A stretch of 64,000 nt of DNA. Origin: Adiantum capillus-veneris. Lineage: Eukaryota; Streptophyta; Polypodiopsida; Polypodiales; Pteridaceae. Numbering within the stretch: position 1 is the first letter of the stretch; every line of letters starts with the position of its first letter. The position numbers were made by a program, and so were the translations under genes. The stretch spans positions 78,730,338-78,794,337 of the forward strand of contig CM043953.1 of the NCBI GenBank assembly GCA_014529385.2, read 5' to 3'. The notes under the pieces are model-generated. The model had not been told where the DNA came from and ran no database searches. It was given only the letters and a program-made list of their open reading frames with translations. Below, one piece after another: positions 21,691 to 33,849 of the stretch.

Positions 21691-23757
21691 CGAAAAATCA
21701 GAAATTATAGGATGACCTTTTAGCTTCTTAAATGGAAAGCTAGGCACCATAAGAAAAGAGTAGTTGTCTAAGCTCGATAGAAGTAGTTCAATTTTTGGTA
21801 TTGAAGAGTATTTCTAAAAGTTGTCAATTTCAAGTTTGTTTGCAAATACGGAATGGGGGGAGATAGGGGATAACTTCCGGAATTGACCTCCGTGTTGTTT
21901 TGAACCGAAAACTCTACAAGCTTCCATGGATATGTCCCATGGATGGCAAAGGATTGCAAAAACCTGGGAATCGTACAAAACGGGGATTGAACTTAAAAAG
22001 TTGGCATTTCCAAAGAGACATTAATCATTAAATGTCTATGGCAAAAACTTGCTTGTATATTCTAAATAAACTTGGCTGGTAGATAATTAAGGAAAGTAGT
22101 AATGAAGGTTGATAAATGAATGAACCTGGAAATTACCAACGAGGAGTTAAAAGGGAATCTCGAGAGGTGATAGGGATAGCCCATTGCAAAACATAGATTT
22201 AACTAGGAGTTTTGAAGATTGTCTGGAAATGATTGGAAACCAAGATGGATCTTCTTGGGATCTGTAAACTGTAAATTCCCAAACCTGAATATTTTTTCAT
22301 CCTAAACGAAAGCGGGTTAACAACCGAGGTTTTAGGCTCTTATAGCAACCCTATTTGTTAATGGTCGAATTGTGTGATAAAGCAGGCCATGGATGAGTTT
22401 GTAAATGCAATTGGATATGTTACTGGAAGATCATCTAATTTCCATATGAAACTCTACTCCTTAGGTAAATATCTTTGTTCCTTTTTGGTGTCAATTTGAT
22501 TGAAAGGCCGGCCCATTGAGAGGATTCTCTTGGGAAACTTGTCAGAGATTGGTCCTTTTTGGCTAGGACAGCGTAACCAACAAGTTGTTATACCTAGGTC
22601 ATTCATGCTCGAGGGATAAGGGATGAATGGGTTTGTTTTATTTTTGTCCGACCGGGTGAAGTACCCGTGGTATCTTATTGGAAATTGGCCATAATCCTGG
22701 TATGGCCTGATGCCAATACTTGGATGAGAAGGTTATACTCAGGGAGGATGATGTGAATTTAATTGAGAAAATTTGTTCAAGTTGGTTGCTTAAAAAGGAA
22801 CTGGAAAGGCTAGGAATATAGGGGCTATCCTGTGCATCTGTCACCAGATGGTGCTATACCTCTCGAAATAAAATGCTTAGGAAGGAATGATTAAATTACT
22901 TGATGAGCCTTTCTCAAACACTTAATTCTGGGAAATATTGTGAAGGTGCTGCCATTTTGATGGCTTGTAACCGATTATCTTGGCCTGAATGGGAAGGCAA
23001 GATGAATTGGTTGAAACTAAATGTATTGCATCATTAGTTAGGAAACTAGTTACAAGCTAATTATAGCAGATAAAGGAAAGGAGATGAATTAAAAGTTTCT
23101 AAATAAAGATCTAGTGGGAACAACCAAATGAATTTTCCTGAACGAGCGTATGCAACAGATTGCATGCTGCTTGTCGTTTGAAGATGTCTGATAGACTGTT
23201 GTCTTCCTGATTTTGTAGTAGTTAAGTACTACCTCGGGAAGAGATTTTCATGAAATGGTTCGGTGGGTGGCGGATCCGGAGGGTCAAATGACCGGATGTT
23301 GATTTAAAAATTATATGTTAAACTCTAGGACTATGTGGGATAAAAATGGGTAATCGGGAAGGAGCGAGACCAGGTAGGATTGTAAGATCCCTCTTCTTAG
23401 GGGAAAGTGATAACTGCCGTGCCTGCTTGTCAGGAAAAAGGGGTTATCGCCATGAACCAAGGGAGATCAAGAAAGCAAGAGCAAATCCTCAAGTTAAAGA
23501 TAAAGAGAATCAAGACTAAGGACCACGCTTTTGGGTGCGGAAAGCTGTCAAGGACAAACTGATCATGAGAAGCGGATAGAATCATTGAATGAAGGGATGT
23601 ACCCCCTTGGGTTGGCATTCGAGATAGACCATAGTCATGTCTGAGTGCCGATCCCAAGTGGGAGGGATACCTGCAGATAGATCTATGTCGTTTCCTGGAA
23701 GGGTCTGGAGGACCGAGGGAAGTGAGTAGGGTCGAGTCTGGGTATGGCCCTCACAAG

Positions 23758-23770
23758 TGGTATCAGAGCC
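23758..23770 (+). other. Gypsy-A primer binding site
   Basis: TGGTATCAGAGCC is complementary to initiator tRNA-Met and lies two bases past the LTR terminus CACA. Confidence 0.88.
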
Positions 23771-23779
23771 TAATTTTGA

Positions 23780-25472
23780 ATCTTGGACCTTGGAATTTAG
23801 AATTTCTGAATTTTGGATTAATGCATGAGGGAAAAACAACTCAGCCTATTCTACATCCAAATTTCAATAATATATTACAAAAGGAAGTCTTGATGTTGCA
23901 ATAAATTATTCAAAAATTTTCAAGATGGCTTGGTATCTGCCAAAAGAAATTCAGCGGATTATCTATGAGAGGATGAAAACTACTACGCTAGAGTGAAGGC
24001 TTGCTATGATGGAACATTTTAGGGAGCTCTTAATTCCGTAAACCTATACTTCTCCTTGGGATTTAAGCAAGTGGGAAAGTGAGTAAAGTTTATAAAAATT
24101 TGTGAAAGAATAGGTAATGCACTTGTGCGAAGACTCATGGAAGTGGCATAAATGAATGAAGATGCATGCACTTGTGCAAAGACACATGAAAGTGGCATGG
24201 ATGAAATTTTTATTGAGCTTTACTTATCATTCTCCCTTAAGCTTAGTAATAAGGAGCAAGATTGGGTAAGGTAGTTACCACATGAAGAATTAATTTTTGG
24301 GACATTGACTGGAAGATAATTTTGAGTAATAATGAAGAAATCCAAGAAGTTCTTGTGATTAGTCACAGATAAAGCTATAAGTATATATAGCAAGACTCGT
24401 TTTGAAATTATTGATGGCTTGGAATATTCAAGAAGAAGAAATTTTTAGGATAGTCCTGAAAGAATGGGGATAGCCGAACCAGAGAACACATTAGTCATGT
24501 TGAGACACCTTCTCGAACTTTTCTCTCCTAAGGAAAGTGCCATTTCTACGAAGAAATGAAGAACATGTGGGTCGAACGGAATTACACGGTTAAACCTGTG
24601 GAAACGCGTACAACTATTGAATAATTTATGGATTGTAAGGATGAGAGAAAGCTGGGATTGGGACCAAAGAGATATGGTATGGTCCAATCTTATTTCCAGA
24701 TTTTGAAAGTAAACTTCTACTTATAGCATCTCAAGACAAATAGAAAGGACAATAAATGAGACGTGCTTAAAAACGCACAAGGAATCAAGATGGGAAAGTG
24801 CAATAGTTAAGCTTATAAATATTGGAGACATTTAAACTCTGAAGAAGAATAAAAACAAACTTATGAGTTAGCCAAGAACTCAAAGTTGGAATTTTTACAA
24901 GACTATCATAGACAGAAAACCCTTTGCTAAAAGCACTAAATAGAGATGTCCTAAAGAATTTAATTAAAGAGGAGAGGCTGACATTTCAAGACAAGGAAGT
25001 ACGGACAATACTCAAATTTTTCAAAAAAGGGTTATTTCTTCAATTAAAGCCAAAAAAGGATTACAAGGGGAGGCAGGAAGTAATTACAAGAAAGGCAAGA
25101 AAGTTTACAACTCATGAAGATCCTCTAATATATGGTCACATAACCAAGTATCACAAGCACGGCACATGTTACGACTCTCACCCTCTGGAATGCTTCTACG
25201 AGAAATAGCTTGACCAATTTCTCGGGTATGAGCTAAAAAAAGAAAAAGACCTCTAAGAGGAAGACTCAAGATGGTATCGAGGCAAATTTTGGAATGTGGG
25301 ATAAACTGCACAAGCAAGAACAACCTTGTGGAGAACCCATGATCTCATGTCCTTTTAACGCAATAGTATCGAGGGCCAAGTCTGAGAGCCTCTGTAACCA
25401 TAGCAAGTCGAATATTGTTGCGGAAATGGTCTCTACCCCAGAGAGTCACTCTTTGTGAGATGTCGCTATGTC
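23780..25472 (+). pseudogene. Gypsy-A gag-like remnant
   Basis: After the primer site the plus strand shows scattered Lys/Glu-rich coding-like pieces, for example near 23920-24000 and the 94-codon frame 24924-25208. That frame ends in a His/Cys-containing segment (KYHKHGTCYDSHPLECF) that might be a damaged zinc finger. Position argues for gag; I see no diagnostic capsid motif. The region ends where Copia-B is inserted. Confidence 0.4.
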
Positions 25473-25477
25473 TTCCA
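25473..25477. repeat. target-site duplication of Copia-B, left copy
   Basis: TTCCA at 25473-25477 is repeated at 31026-31030 on the other side of the element. Confidence 0.92.
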
Positions 25478-25694
25478 TGTGGTCGCGGAGCGGAGCGTGG
25501 GTCGACTCTCTCACACACACACACATAGTGAGCTTACACAGTACAGTACGCAGAGAACTGTTAGAAGGGTTATCTCCCAATTCCTTAGTATTCACAAAGT
25601 ATAAGTTAGTATATACAAAGATTTAGAGGGAAGTGAGTTAGGCGGGCGGCCAGCCATATCCGCATAGGAGGCCACTTGGGCTTTAATCCCAACA
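25478..25694 (-). repeat. Copia-B 3' LTR
   Basis: It is 217 bases long. On the minus strand it starts TGTTGGGATTAAAG and ends at the base before TTCCA. It contains a CACACA run and CCAGCCATATCCGCAT, shared with the other LTR. Confidence 0.93.
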
Positions 25695-25707
25695 ACCTCC
25701 CACTTAA
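25695..25707 (-). other. Copia-B polypurine tract
   Basis: On the minus strand it reads TTTAAGTGGGAGGT directly before the 3' LTR. Confidence 0.82.
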
Positions 25708-25778
25708 AGTCCAATGTGTCACTTTAAGTAAGTGTAAATCTATGAACATAAATGTACAAAGATTTACATGGCTGCCAT

Positions 25779-28700
25779 CTATCCAATGCCCAATAACTCA
25801 CGACAATGCACAAAGCCCTCTCCTGGAAGTCCCTTTGTGAGTAGATCAGCAGGATTGTCCTTGGTGTGGATCTTCAGCAGTTGTATCTGCTTGTCTTCAG
25901 TACTTCCCTAATGAAGTGATATTTGACATCAATATGCTTAGTCTTCGAATGGAACACTGGATTCTTTGCCAATTGTATAGCACTTTGACTATCACAATAT
26001 AACTCTGGCATATCTACTTTGATTCCCAAGTCTGCAACCAATCTACCAAGCCAAATAGCTTCTTTGCATGCCTCATTTGCTGCAACATACTCAGCTTCTG
26101 TAGTAGACTGCGTAACACAATCTTGTAATCGAGATCGCCATGATATGGCACCTCCAGCCAATGTAAAGACATAGCCTGATGTAGATCTCCTCTTATCCAA
26201 GTCTCCTGCATAATCTGAGTCAGTGTATCCTCTGACACTCAAATCCTGACTACCATAGCATATGCACATACTCTTTGTATGTTTTAAGTATCTCATGATA
26301 CCTTTCACTGCCTCCCAATGTTTCTTGCCGGGATTTGACATATATCTGCTAACCACTCCCACTGCAAATGCAATATCCGGACGTGTAGCAATCATTGCAT
26401 ACATCAAACTACCCACTGCAGACGCATATGGAATCTTATCCATTTCAGCCTTTTCTTCCTCAGACACAGGACAATCTTGTTTGCTAAGTTTCACATATGG
26501 TGGCAATGGAACACTCAATGCCTTTCCCTTCTCCATATTGAAACGTTGCAAAACCTTGTCAATATACTCTGTTTGAGATAACCAAATCAACTTCTTTGAT
26601 CTGTCTCTCTCAATGCGCATACCAAGTATATGACTTGCCTCACCCATGTCTTTCATGTCAAACGATTTTGCCATCTTTGACTTCAAAGCTAAAATTTCTT
26701 CCAAGTGTTTGCCAGCAATCAACATGTCATCCACATACAAAATAAGGATCAGCCAACTGCCATCCTTAGCCTTCTTTGTATATAGACAGTGATCGAACTC
26801 ACTAGGTTTGTAGCCTTGAGAAAGCATAAACTGGTGTAACTTATGGTACCATGCCCTCGGTGATTGTTTTAAGCCATAAAGACTCTTTAACAACTGGCAT
26901 ACCAAATGTTCCATGCCTTTCTCAACAAACCCTTCTGGCTGCTGCATGTAAATTTCCACATCTAAATCACCATGCAAGAACGCTGTCTTGACATCCATTT
27001 GGTGCAACACCAAATCCAATATAGCAACCAATGCAAGAAAGCATCTCAATGTAGTCATCTTGACCACTGGAGAGAAGACTTCATCAAAGTCAATGCCTTG
27101 TTCTTTCTTAAAGCCCTTGGCAACAAGCCTTGCTTTGTACTTTGGCTGACTATCATGAGCAGTGATCTTATACCTGTAAACCCATTTACAAGGTAGAGCC
27201 TTTTTGCCCTGTGGTAATTTAACCAACTTCCATGTCTGGTTTTTATGCAGAGCTGTCATCTCTGACTGCATGGCCAACTGCCATTTTTTCGAGTCAACCA
27301 CTTGTAATGCTTCCTTGTAACAAGATGGTTCTCCGCAATCTGTGAGCATGACATAATTTAGAGATGGCACATAACGATCAGGTGGTTTGGAGACACGCTC
27401 AGAACGTCTCACCACAACTGATTCTGCCTCTCTAGCCACTATAGGCTGTTCCTGAGCCTGACCATGATGTCTTGATGTGCTAGCACTAGGTCCATCTTCC
27501 CTGAAGACAACTCTTCTGATCTCCTCTGTCTTCTCTGGCTTAGCGTGAAACTTGGCTTCATTGAAATGCACATCATTGCTACGAATAAGCTTTCTGGACT
27601 CAGGATCCCAAAGCCGGTAACCCATCTCGCCCGATTCTCCGTAGCCAAGAAATATACACTTCTTGGTCTTTGGTTCTAACTTATTTCTGAACTCCTTAGG
27701 AATATGGCTATAAGCTTCACAACCAAAGACTCTGAGATGCATATACGAAGGTGCCTTGCCTGTCCATAGCATCTCGGCCACTGCACTCTTATCCAGAACC
27801 CTACTAGGAGACCTGTTGATCAAATGGACTGCTGTAGCCACTGCTTCCGCCCAAAATCCATCAGGCAACTCAGCATTTGACAACATGCTTGTGACCTTCT
27901 CTTGTATGGTCCTATTCATACGTTCTGCAACCCCATTGTATGAAGGATTATATGGTGCAGTAAGTTCCCGCTTAATCCCTTTTGCTTCACAAAAGTCTTG
28001 AAAAGCTTTGGAAACGTACTCTCCACCATTGTCAGTTCTCAAGCACTTCAGCTTCTGACCACTCTGATTCTCCACCAGTTGCAAGAATGTCTTAAAGACC
28101 TTGAGCACCTCATCCTTGTGCTTCAAGAAGTAAACCCATACTTTGTGAGAATAGTCATCTATGAATGTACAAAAGTACGCTGCTCCCCCTAGTGACAAAC
28201 TAGGCATTGGTCCGCATAGATCACTGTGTACAAGAGCTAACCGTTCGTCCCTACGATTCCTCTTTGATCTGTGCGGTTCCTGTGTTTGCTTACCATAAAC
28301 ACAATGCTCACAAAACTCGAAATCTTGAAATGAAAAGCCAGGCAAAGAACAATAATGAGAAAGTATTTCCATTCCTCTTTTTGACATATGTCCCAACCTA
28401 CGATGCCACAGTGACACACTTGGCTGCTCAATCACATTAATTACATGGTTTTTAGCCTCTGAAACATGTAAAGTGTACAGAGTTCCTGACTTGCTGCCAT
28501 ATGCTACAGTCATCGAACCTTTGGAGATCTTCCAAGCGCTGTTCCCAAAAACTGTCACATAACCCGCATCATCCAACTTCCCTGTACTAATCAAGCTCTT
28601 TCGGATTGCTGGAACATGTCTGACATTCTTGAGCCATAAAGAAGAGCCATTCTGAAACTTCAACTGCACATCTCCCACTCCAAGTATGTCACAAACCTGC

Positions 28701-29750
28701 TCATTGCCAAGTCTGACATAATCTTTAGTAGCCACATATGATGTAAACCACTCTTTGTGCGGAGAAACATGTAAAGATGCCCCTGAGTCGATAATCCAAT
28801 CACTCATAGCATGTCCATCCTCTGCAGTCAAGAAAACAGATTCAAGATTGCTTGTAAGGAAGATGTCACCAGCTGCTATACCAGAATCACTGTCTGAACC
28901 AGATCTTGTGACATTCACCTCTTCAATCTTCACTGAACTCTTCTTTTCATCTTGCTCAGAAATCTTTGTTTTTCCTTTTTCTTGTTTCCACTTCGTACAG
29001 TCTCGCTTCATGTGACCCTTCTTGCCACAATGGTAGCATTCTATGTCATCCTTTGACTTCGAATCACAAGACTTACTTCGGTTTTGTGCCTTCTTACCCT
29101 TCTTCTCTTTAAACTGTTGTCTCCCTCGAACGACCAAAGCACTATTGCCTTTGCCTTTGTCAATGTTCTTCCTGCTCACTTCCTCTGTGAGCAAGCTGCC
29201 TTCTACATTGGCACTTGTAAGACCTTCTGGCGCGACAGAATTACTTCACGCTGTACGAAAAGTATCCCAACTGTCTGGCAAAGTGATTAAGAGAAACATA
29301 GCCTTCACTGAATCTAGAAAGACTATCTCTTGTGTTGTTAACTGGCTGAAAATTGTGTGAAATTCATTCAGATGATTTGACATGGCTGTCCCTTCCTTCA
29401 TCTTCAAATCCACCAATTTCTTGAGCCAGTAAATCTGAGAAGCAGCACTTTGTTTCTCGTACATACCACAGCTTTTGCCATACGCCATACGCTGTAGTCT
29501 CTTCTGCTACGTTGAAGTAAACATTTTTTGCCAGTGTCAGCATGATTGTGGAACAAGCTAACTCGTCAAGCTCTTCACACTCATCTTCAGCCATACCTTC
29601 TGGTCTCTCCCCTTTGAGCTTCAGTGGCTTCACTTGTTTTTTCTGCACTAAAACCTGCCAAATCTGCTTCTTCCAGAATGGAAAGTTTGTGCCATCCAGC
29701 TTCTTTATGTTGTAAAGAGTCTCACTTTGAGAAGATGCCATATCTGCCAA
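25779..29750 (-). pseudogene. gag-pol: Copia-B gag-pol polyprotein, three lesions
   Basis: Gag starts at 29750 (MADMASSQSE) with KLDGTNFPFWKKQIWQVL of the UBN2 gag family. A frameshift lies near 29470 and an in-frame TGA at 29248-29246. From 29194 a 1106-codon frame is open. It holds a CCHC knuckle (CYHCGKKGHMKRDC), protease DWIIDSGASLHV, integrase finger (WHRRLGH, CEHC) with Asp in HSDLCGP and RTDNGGEY and Glu in NGVAERMNRT, RT with QMDVKTAFLHGDL, LYGLKQSPRAWY and active-site YVDDM, and RNase H with DSDYAGD, TTEAEYVAANE and YCDSQSA. A one-base deletion near 25888 ends that frame early. In another frame the usual carboxyl end continues to the stop at 25781-25779. Size and motifs match TNT1-like Copia elements. 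Confidence 0.93.
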
Positions 29751-30792
29751 ACTGCTTACTCTTGAGAAAAATCCGGCAGAGTTTCCCCTGTAAACTGGCC
29801 TCTGTACACAGTAAACAAGCCGTAATCAACAAGCTGAACACCTCTCCTCAGGAACTGTCAGTATTTTGAAAATTTTTGACAGAGTCTCCCCTGTAAACTG
29901 AGCTCTGGGAACCAAAAGATAGCTCAAAAAACAATCATAAATAGCTGACCAGTGACAAATCTAAAAAATCTCTGTAATATGTTGTCCTGTAAGCATACAC
30001 TGTCTCCTCTTTGGGCGATGACAGAACCTGTATCTGTCTCAAGACTGAACCCTGAACAATGCCTCAACGGCCTGACGCATAAGATGCAATCCAGTGTCTA
30101 CACAAAGTCATACATCCTAAGGGATAAAAGTCGCCGAAGAGGATGCGTGTAGAGGGGAACTCCAGCAACCTAATCCACCTCACACTGGTAACCCAGCCCC
30201 CAGTGCTTGGCTTCAAAAAACCTCACACACGACCCTCTCAGATGGCTCAGCAAACTGCCCAGAACTAGCATATATCCTATAATAGACCAATCACTGTCCT
30301 ATGACCGCTGCGGCGGTCTGTCTACTAGCGTGACTCACAACTAGCAGACCCACAATCACAGTACATCAATCTGCAATACATGCCAGTGGTGTCAAGCCGT
30401 CGTATGGCCACACCTCCCCTGGAACCTGGCAAGCACAAGAAGTAACAATGCAGACTGCAATATATATATCTGATGATATATATGTGTACCTGGTCTATAG
30501 ATGATGCTCTGAAGACTAATGAGTGATGTATGTCGATGCCGATATTGATGTCGGCCACCTCCTGCTTGCCAATCTACACAAGACGGATTTCTTTGCGGCT
30601 GAAATTTATCTTCTGCTGTAGTGCTCAGAACGAAATTCTGAGGGCATAAACGGCTTCGAAAGGGGGGTAAAACCACAGGTCACCTACTGGAAACGCTCCC
30701 GGAACGCCGAGTGTGAATTTTCAAACTCCGGATCCAGCATCTGTCGGAAAAGTGCGCGCGCGCGCGATTGCGCAAAACCGCACTGAACCAAG
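29751..30792 (-). other. Copia-B 5' leader with shared module
   Basis: About 1.04 kb lies between primer site and gag. On the minus strand its proximal half is homologous to the leaders of Copia-A and the gag-only Gypsy. Blocks appear in the same order: GGCAGTTTGCTGAGCCATCT, GAGGGTCG, GTGAGGTTTTTTGA, GGTTGCTGGAGTTCCC and TATTTATGATT, then two copies of a GGGGARACTCTGYC motif (about 29876-29900 and 29758-29780). The last lies about 35 bases before the gag ATG. A (GC)n run of 13 bases (30754-30766) lies near the primer site. Confidence 0.75.
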
Positions 30793-30804
30793 GCTCTGAT
30801 ACCA
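30793..30804 (-). other. Copia-B primer binding site
   Basis: On the minus strand it reads TGGTATCAGAGC, complementary to initiator tRNA-Met, two bases inside the 5' LTR. Confidence 0.92.
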
Positions 30805-30806
30805 AT

Positions 30807-31025
30807 TGAAGTCGCTGAGCGGAGCGTGGGTCGACTCTCTCACACACACACACACACAGTGAGCTTACACAATACAGTACACAGAGAACTGTTAGAAGGG
30901 TTATCTCCCAATTCCTTAGTATTCACAAAGTATAAGTTAGTATATACAAAGAGTTAGAGGGAAGTGAGTTAGGCGGGCGGCCAGCCATATCCGCATAAGA
31001 GGCCACTTGGGCTTTAATCCCAACA
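30807..31025 (-). repeat. Copia-B 5' LTR
   Basis: It is 219 bases long, TGTTGGGATT at its start on the minus strand, and nearly identical to 25478-25694. Confidence 0.93.
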
Positions 31026-31030
31026 TTCCA

Positions 31031-31519
31031 TATCGTCTGGCCGACACAAGAATTTGGCTGAGGGAAGAGGAGATCTTTATATCGCTCTAAGAACTGTCTT
31101 TTAATTGCCTCATTTGCACTCTGCAAGTGAGAGATGCATACAGGAAGAACCAAGGCTTCTTGGCAAGACGCCATCAAATAAGAAAATGACTAAGTTACAA
31201 GAGAGTAAAGATCGTAAAAGTAAGAGGATAACAAGTACTGATAAAGAAGGGATTACCAGTAGCTTATAAAGAGGAAGTAGCGTATCAAAGAAGCCACAAA
31301 CATGATGACTTATTCAAGAAGATAGCTTATTAAGAAAGATTTTCCATGACTCCAATATTATATTAGCATATTTTTGGGATGAAAAAGTGTAAGAGAGAAG
31401 TCAAGTTGAAAGTGTTAACAAGAAGTTAAGTCGCAAGACGTATCCAAAAAGCTTCATCAATTACGTATTTTATTCGAGTTGAGAATAGCTCTTTCTTTTT
31501 TTGTTGGGGAGAGATGCTG
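31031..31519. other. Gypsy-A interior, no clear gene; ectopic polypurine-like motif
   Basis: This resumes the Gypsy-A interior after Copia-B. No domain is recognisable. At about 31484-31513 the sequence AGCTCTTTCTTTTTTTGTTG with GGGGAG following copies the motif that precedes the 3' LTR at 33323, but here no LTR follows. Confidence 0.45.
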
Positions 31520-31739
31520 CCTTCAATAGACTCAAAGACCTCTTGACCAGCAGTCCTGTCCTCATCAACCCTGACTAATTCACTCCTTAGCTCTTCTTTA
31601 CCAGAGAAAGTTCAATAAGAAATTCAGGTAGACCCCTATTTTAAGACCTCTTCTGCAAGAGATTCAAGCTCAGAACAACCCAATGGACACTTAACTGACT
31701 ATACCTTAGCAGGTGGTCTTCTTTACTACATGGAAAGCT

Positions 31740-32540
31740 TCAGCCCCTAGTTATTCCTCAAATGAAGTGGGAATGTCTGAGTATGGACTTTGTTAACAAG
31801 TCTTCCAAAGAAAACTGGAAACTATGATTCTATTTTTGTCATAGTAGATAAGCTCACTAAGGTGGCTCATGTAATTCCAGTCAAGCAGACAGCCACCGCC
31901 ATCAACATAGCCCAAGTATTTGTCAAAGACGTAGTAAGATTACATGGAATCCCTACAAGAATCATCAGTGATCGGGATACCAAATTTACTTCTACGTTTT
32001 GGCAAGCCATGTTTTGATCTTTGGTTACCCAATTTGAATCTCAGCTTAGCATATCATCCTGAGACTAATGGTCAAACTGAGCAAGTGAATCAAGTCATTG
32101 ATGATATGCTTCAAGCATACTGCAACCAGAAGCCCCATCAATGGATCAAGTTTCTTTCCCTAGTTGAGTTTGCTTATAACTCTTCTCACCATCGCAGCCT
32201 CAGAATGTCACACTTTAAAGCCTTGTATGGTCAGAAATGTTTAGTCCCTCTTCGATTAGCTGACCCAGCTCTTCATGTTCCTACCGCTAAGTCTACCCTG
32301 GAAGAGATGGATCATCAACTTCTAGTCACTAGAGACAACCTGAAGAGAGCTAGTGATAGGCAGAAGAGCTACGCTGATCTTCACTGCTACACTAGAAGCT
32401 TCAACAAATACGAACAAGTTTTCCTCAGAATCAAACCCAAACGCAACTTCTTAAAGCTAAGGAAATTCCATAAGCTTGCATTTAGATATTGTGGACCTTT
32501 TGGAATCAAATCAATATCTCCCTTTTGTCCAAACCCTTGA
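31740..32540 (+). pseudogene. Gypsy-A integrase remnant
   Basis: Plus-strand frames 31790-32017 and 31944-32540 overlap by a frameshift and together cover a Ty3/Gypsy integrase core. Its motifs are QMKWECLSMDFV (first Asp), ISDRDTKF (second Asp) and YHPETNGQTEQVNQV (Glu). The carboxyl region includes FAYNSSHHRSLRMSHFKALY and then a GPF-like segment (KLAFRYCGPFG). It is closely similar in arrangement to the Gypsy-B integrase at 34960-35700. No chromodomain is visible after 32540. The frameshift makes it non-functional. Confidence 0.88.
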
Positions 32541-33309
32541 TCATATTTTTGGTTGGTTCTTCGGAACAACTTATAATTATTTTTCAAGATATTGATGGCA
32601 CTTTTGATGTAATTTTTATGTGGATATAATCAATCGTCATATTTATGGAATTCAAGCATCTCTAGTCAGTCAATTCTTTTGATATTCAAATCGTCTATGG
32701 TGTTTTACAAGTCTAAATGTTATGGTACGTGAAATATATGATTACCAAGTGAAAGATGAGACAATAAGCTATAGACATAAGAGAAATAAGGATGGAGAAA
32801 ATAAATTGGGTACGTAAGGGAGGAGATATTGCAAGGTTAATTGAAAGATCAATATGGAATCCTTTAACTATCAAAGAACATGGTATAAGTTGGATGATAT
32901 CAATAGAGAAATGAGTCAACGCTCAAAATGAAAAAAGTTAAAGTCTAGGTAAGAATGACAAGATTTTTACAAAGCGTATTGAGGCTAGATAGAGAGAGAA
33001 GTGAAGAAAATATCTTCAGACCTCACAAGAGAAACACAATCCGGTCACACCAAAGAAAAAGACTTAGTTGAGTAAGATGACATTCAGTAATTAAAGTAAT
33101 CCCGAGTCATTAAGACTTCTTCATGATTAAAAATTTTAAGTCAACGCTAAAAATGGAAGAGAAGTGTATTATTCAAGGTACATACCAGCTTCACTGTCCT
33201 TTAATTTGAATACCCTAAAGTTACTGACCGTCTTCAAGCATAAGTTTACCAAAGATTGAGTCTGTCTACTCTCTAAAGCATGTCCCGAGTTGAAGACCGC
33301 TCTTTCTTT
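32541..33309. other. Gypsy-A 3' untranslated interior
   Basis: AT-rich, non-coding sequence between integrase and polypurine tract. No repeat or gene is apparent. Confidence 0.5.
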
Positions 33310-33322
33310 TTGTTGGGGAGTT
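33310..33322 (+). other. Gypsy-A polypurine-type motif
   Basis: TTGTTGGGGAGTT directly precedes the LTR start TGTAACGTCC. Confidence 0.7.
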
Positions 33323-33849
33323 TGTAACGTCCCTCCCTAAACCCTAGAACCATTCAGAACTTTTTCAACCTAGAAAATAATTTAGAAAAAGCAAGATCAA
33401 CAAAGAAGTCATGCGGACAACGAGACTTTACTACAGAATGAAAAGACAAGGATATTCCGGATAAGAATTACGTCATATCTATATTTTTCAAAAAGATTAA
33501 GATTATTTTTATACTTCTTCGTGAAGATCCGCGTGGGAACTGATCTAGATCGGGAATTGGGAGAAAAAGGGACTAACTTGATTGAAAGATAAGTTAAGAG
33601 ATAATAACTAAGAAGAAAATTGGGGTCCAATAGGAATTAAGAAGAAATTGGGGTCCAATAGCATTTGAGAAGAGAAATGGAGTCCAATAGCAATTGAGAG
33701 GAGAATTGGAGTCCAATAGGATTTGAGAAGAGAATTGGGCTCCAATGGAAATTAAGAAGAGAATTGGGGTCCAATAGGAATTGAGAAAAGAATACCCACC
33801 ATTTCCTATATAAGCACCCCCTCTCCTTTGTAATTTTACACACACAATT
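33323..33849 (+). repeat. Gypsy-A 3' LTR, truncated to 527 bases
   Basis: It matches 19530-20087 from TGTAACGTCCCTCC through the 30-bp array and TATA box to TTTTACACACACAA. There the match stops abruptly and Gypsy-B coding sequence begins. More than 3.6 kb of the expected LTR is missing. Confidence 0.9.

Larger units (their letters stand above)
19530..23755 (+). repeat. Gypsy-A 5' LTR, about 4.2 kb
   Basis: It begins TGTAAGGTCCCTCC and ends CTCACA just before the primer site. The first 550 bases match the 3' copy at 33323-33849. It contains a TATA-type promoter (20043-20050), a 30-bp repeat array upstream of it and a 159-bp repeat array downstream. The remainder (21690-23755) is non-coding and has no obvious internal repeats. 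The exact right edge rests on the primer site alone because the 3' LTR is truncated. Confidence 0.75.
25478..31025 (-). mobile_element. Copia-B, Ty1/Copia retrotransposon nested in Gypsy-A
   Basis: This complete element lies on the minus strand: 5' LTR 30807-31025, primer site, leader, gag-pol, polypurine tract, 3' LTR 25478-25694, and TTCCA duplications. At 5.55 kb it has the normal Copia size. The two LTRs differ at about eight positions plus a 2-base change in a CA run, counted by eye over 217 bases. Integration is therefore relatively recent and certainly later than Gypsy-A. The coding region has only three visible lesions, making it the best-preserved element in the window. Confidence 0.95.
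19530..33849 (+). mobile_element. Gypsy-A, large-LTR Ty3/Gypsy element, defective and rearranged
   Basis: The left LTR is 19530-23755, with PBS at 23758. Then come a decayed gag-like region, the nested Copia-B (25478-31025), an integrase remnant and a polypurine tract, followed by a 3' LTR cut to 527 bases (33323-33849). The LTR start TGTAACGTCCC-type, the initiator-Met primer and the very long LTR fit the Tekay/Del group of chromoviruses, which is inference. Protease, reverse transcriptase and RNase H are not visible, so the interior is deleted. No right flank or TSD remains because Gypsy-B follows directly. Confidence 0.8.
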
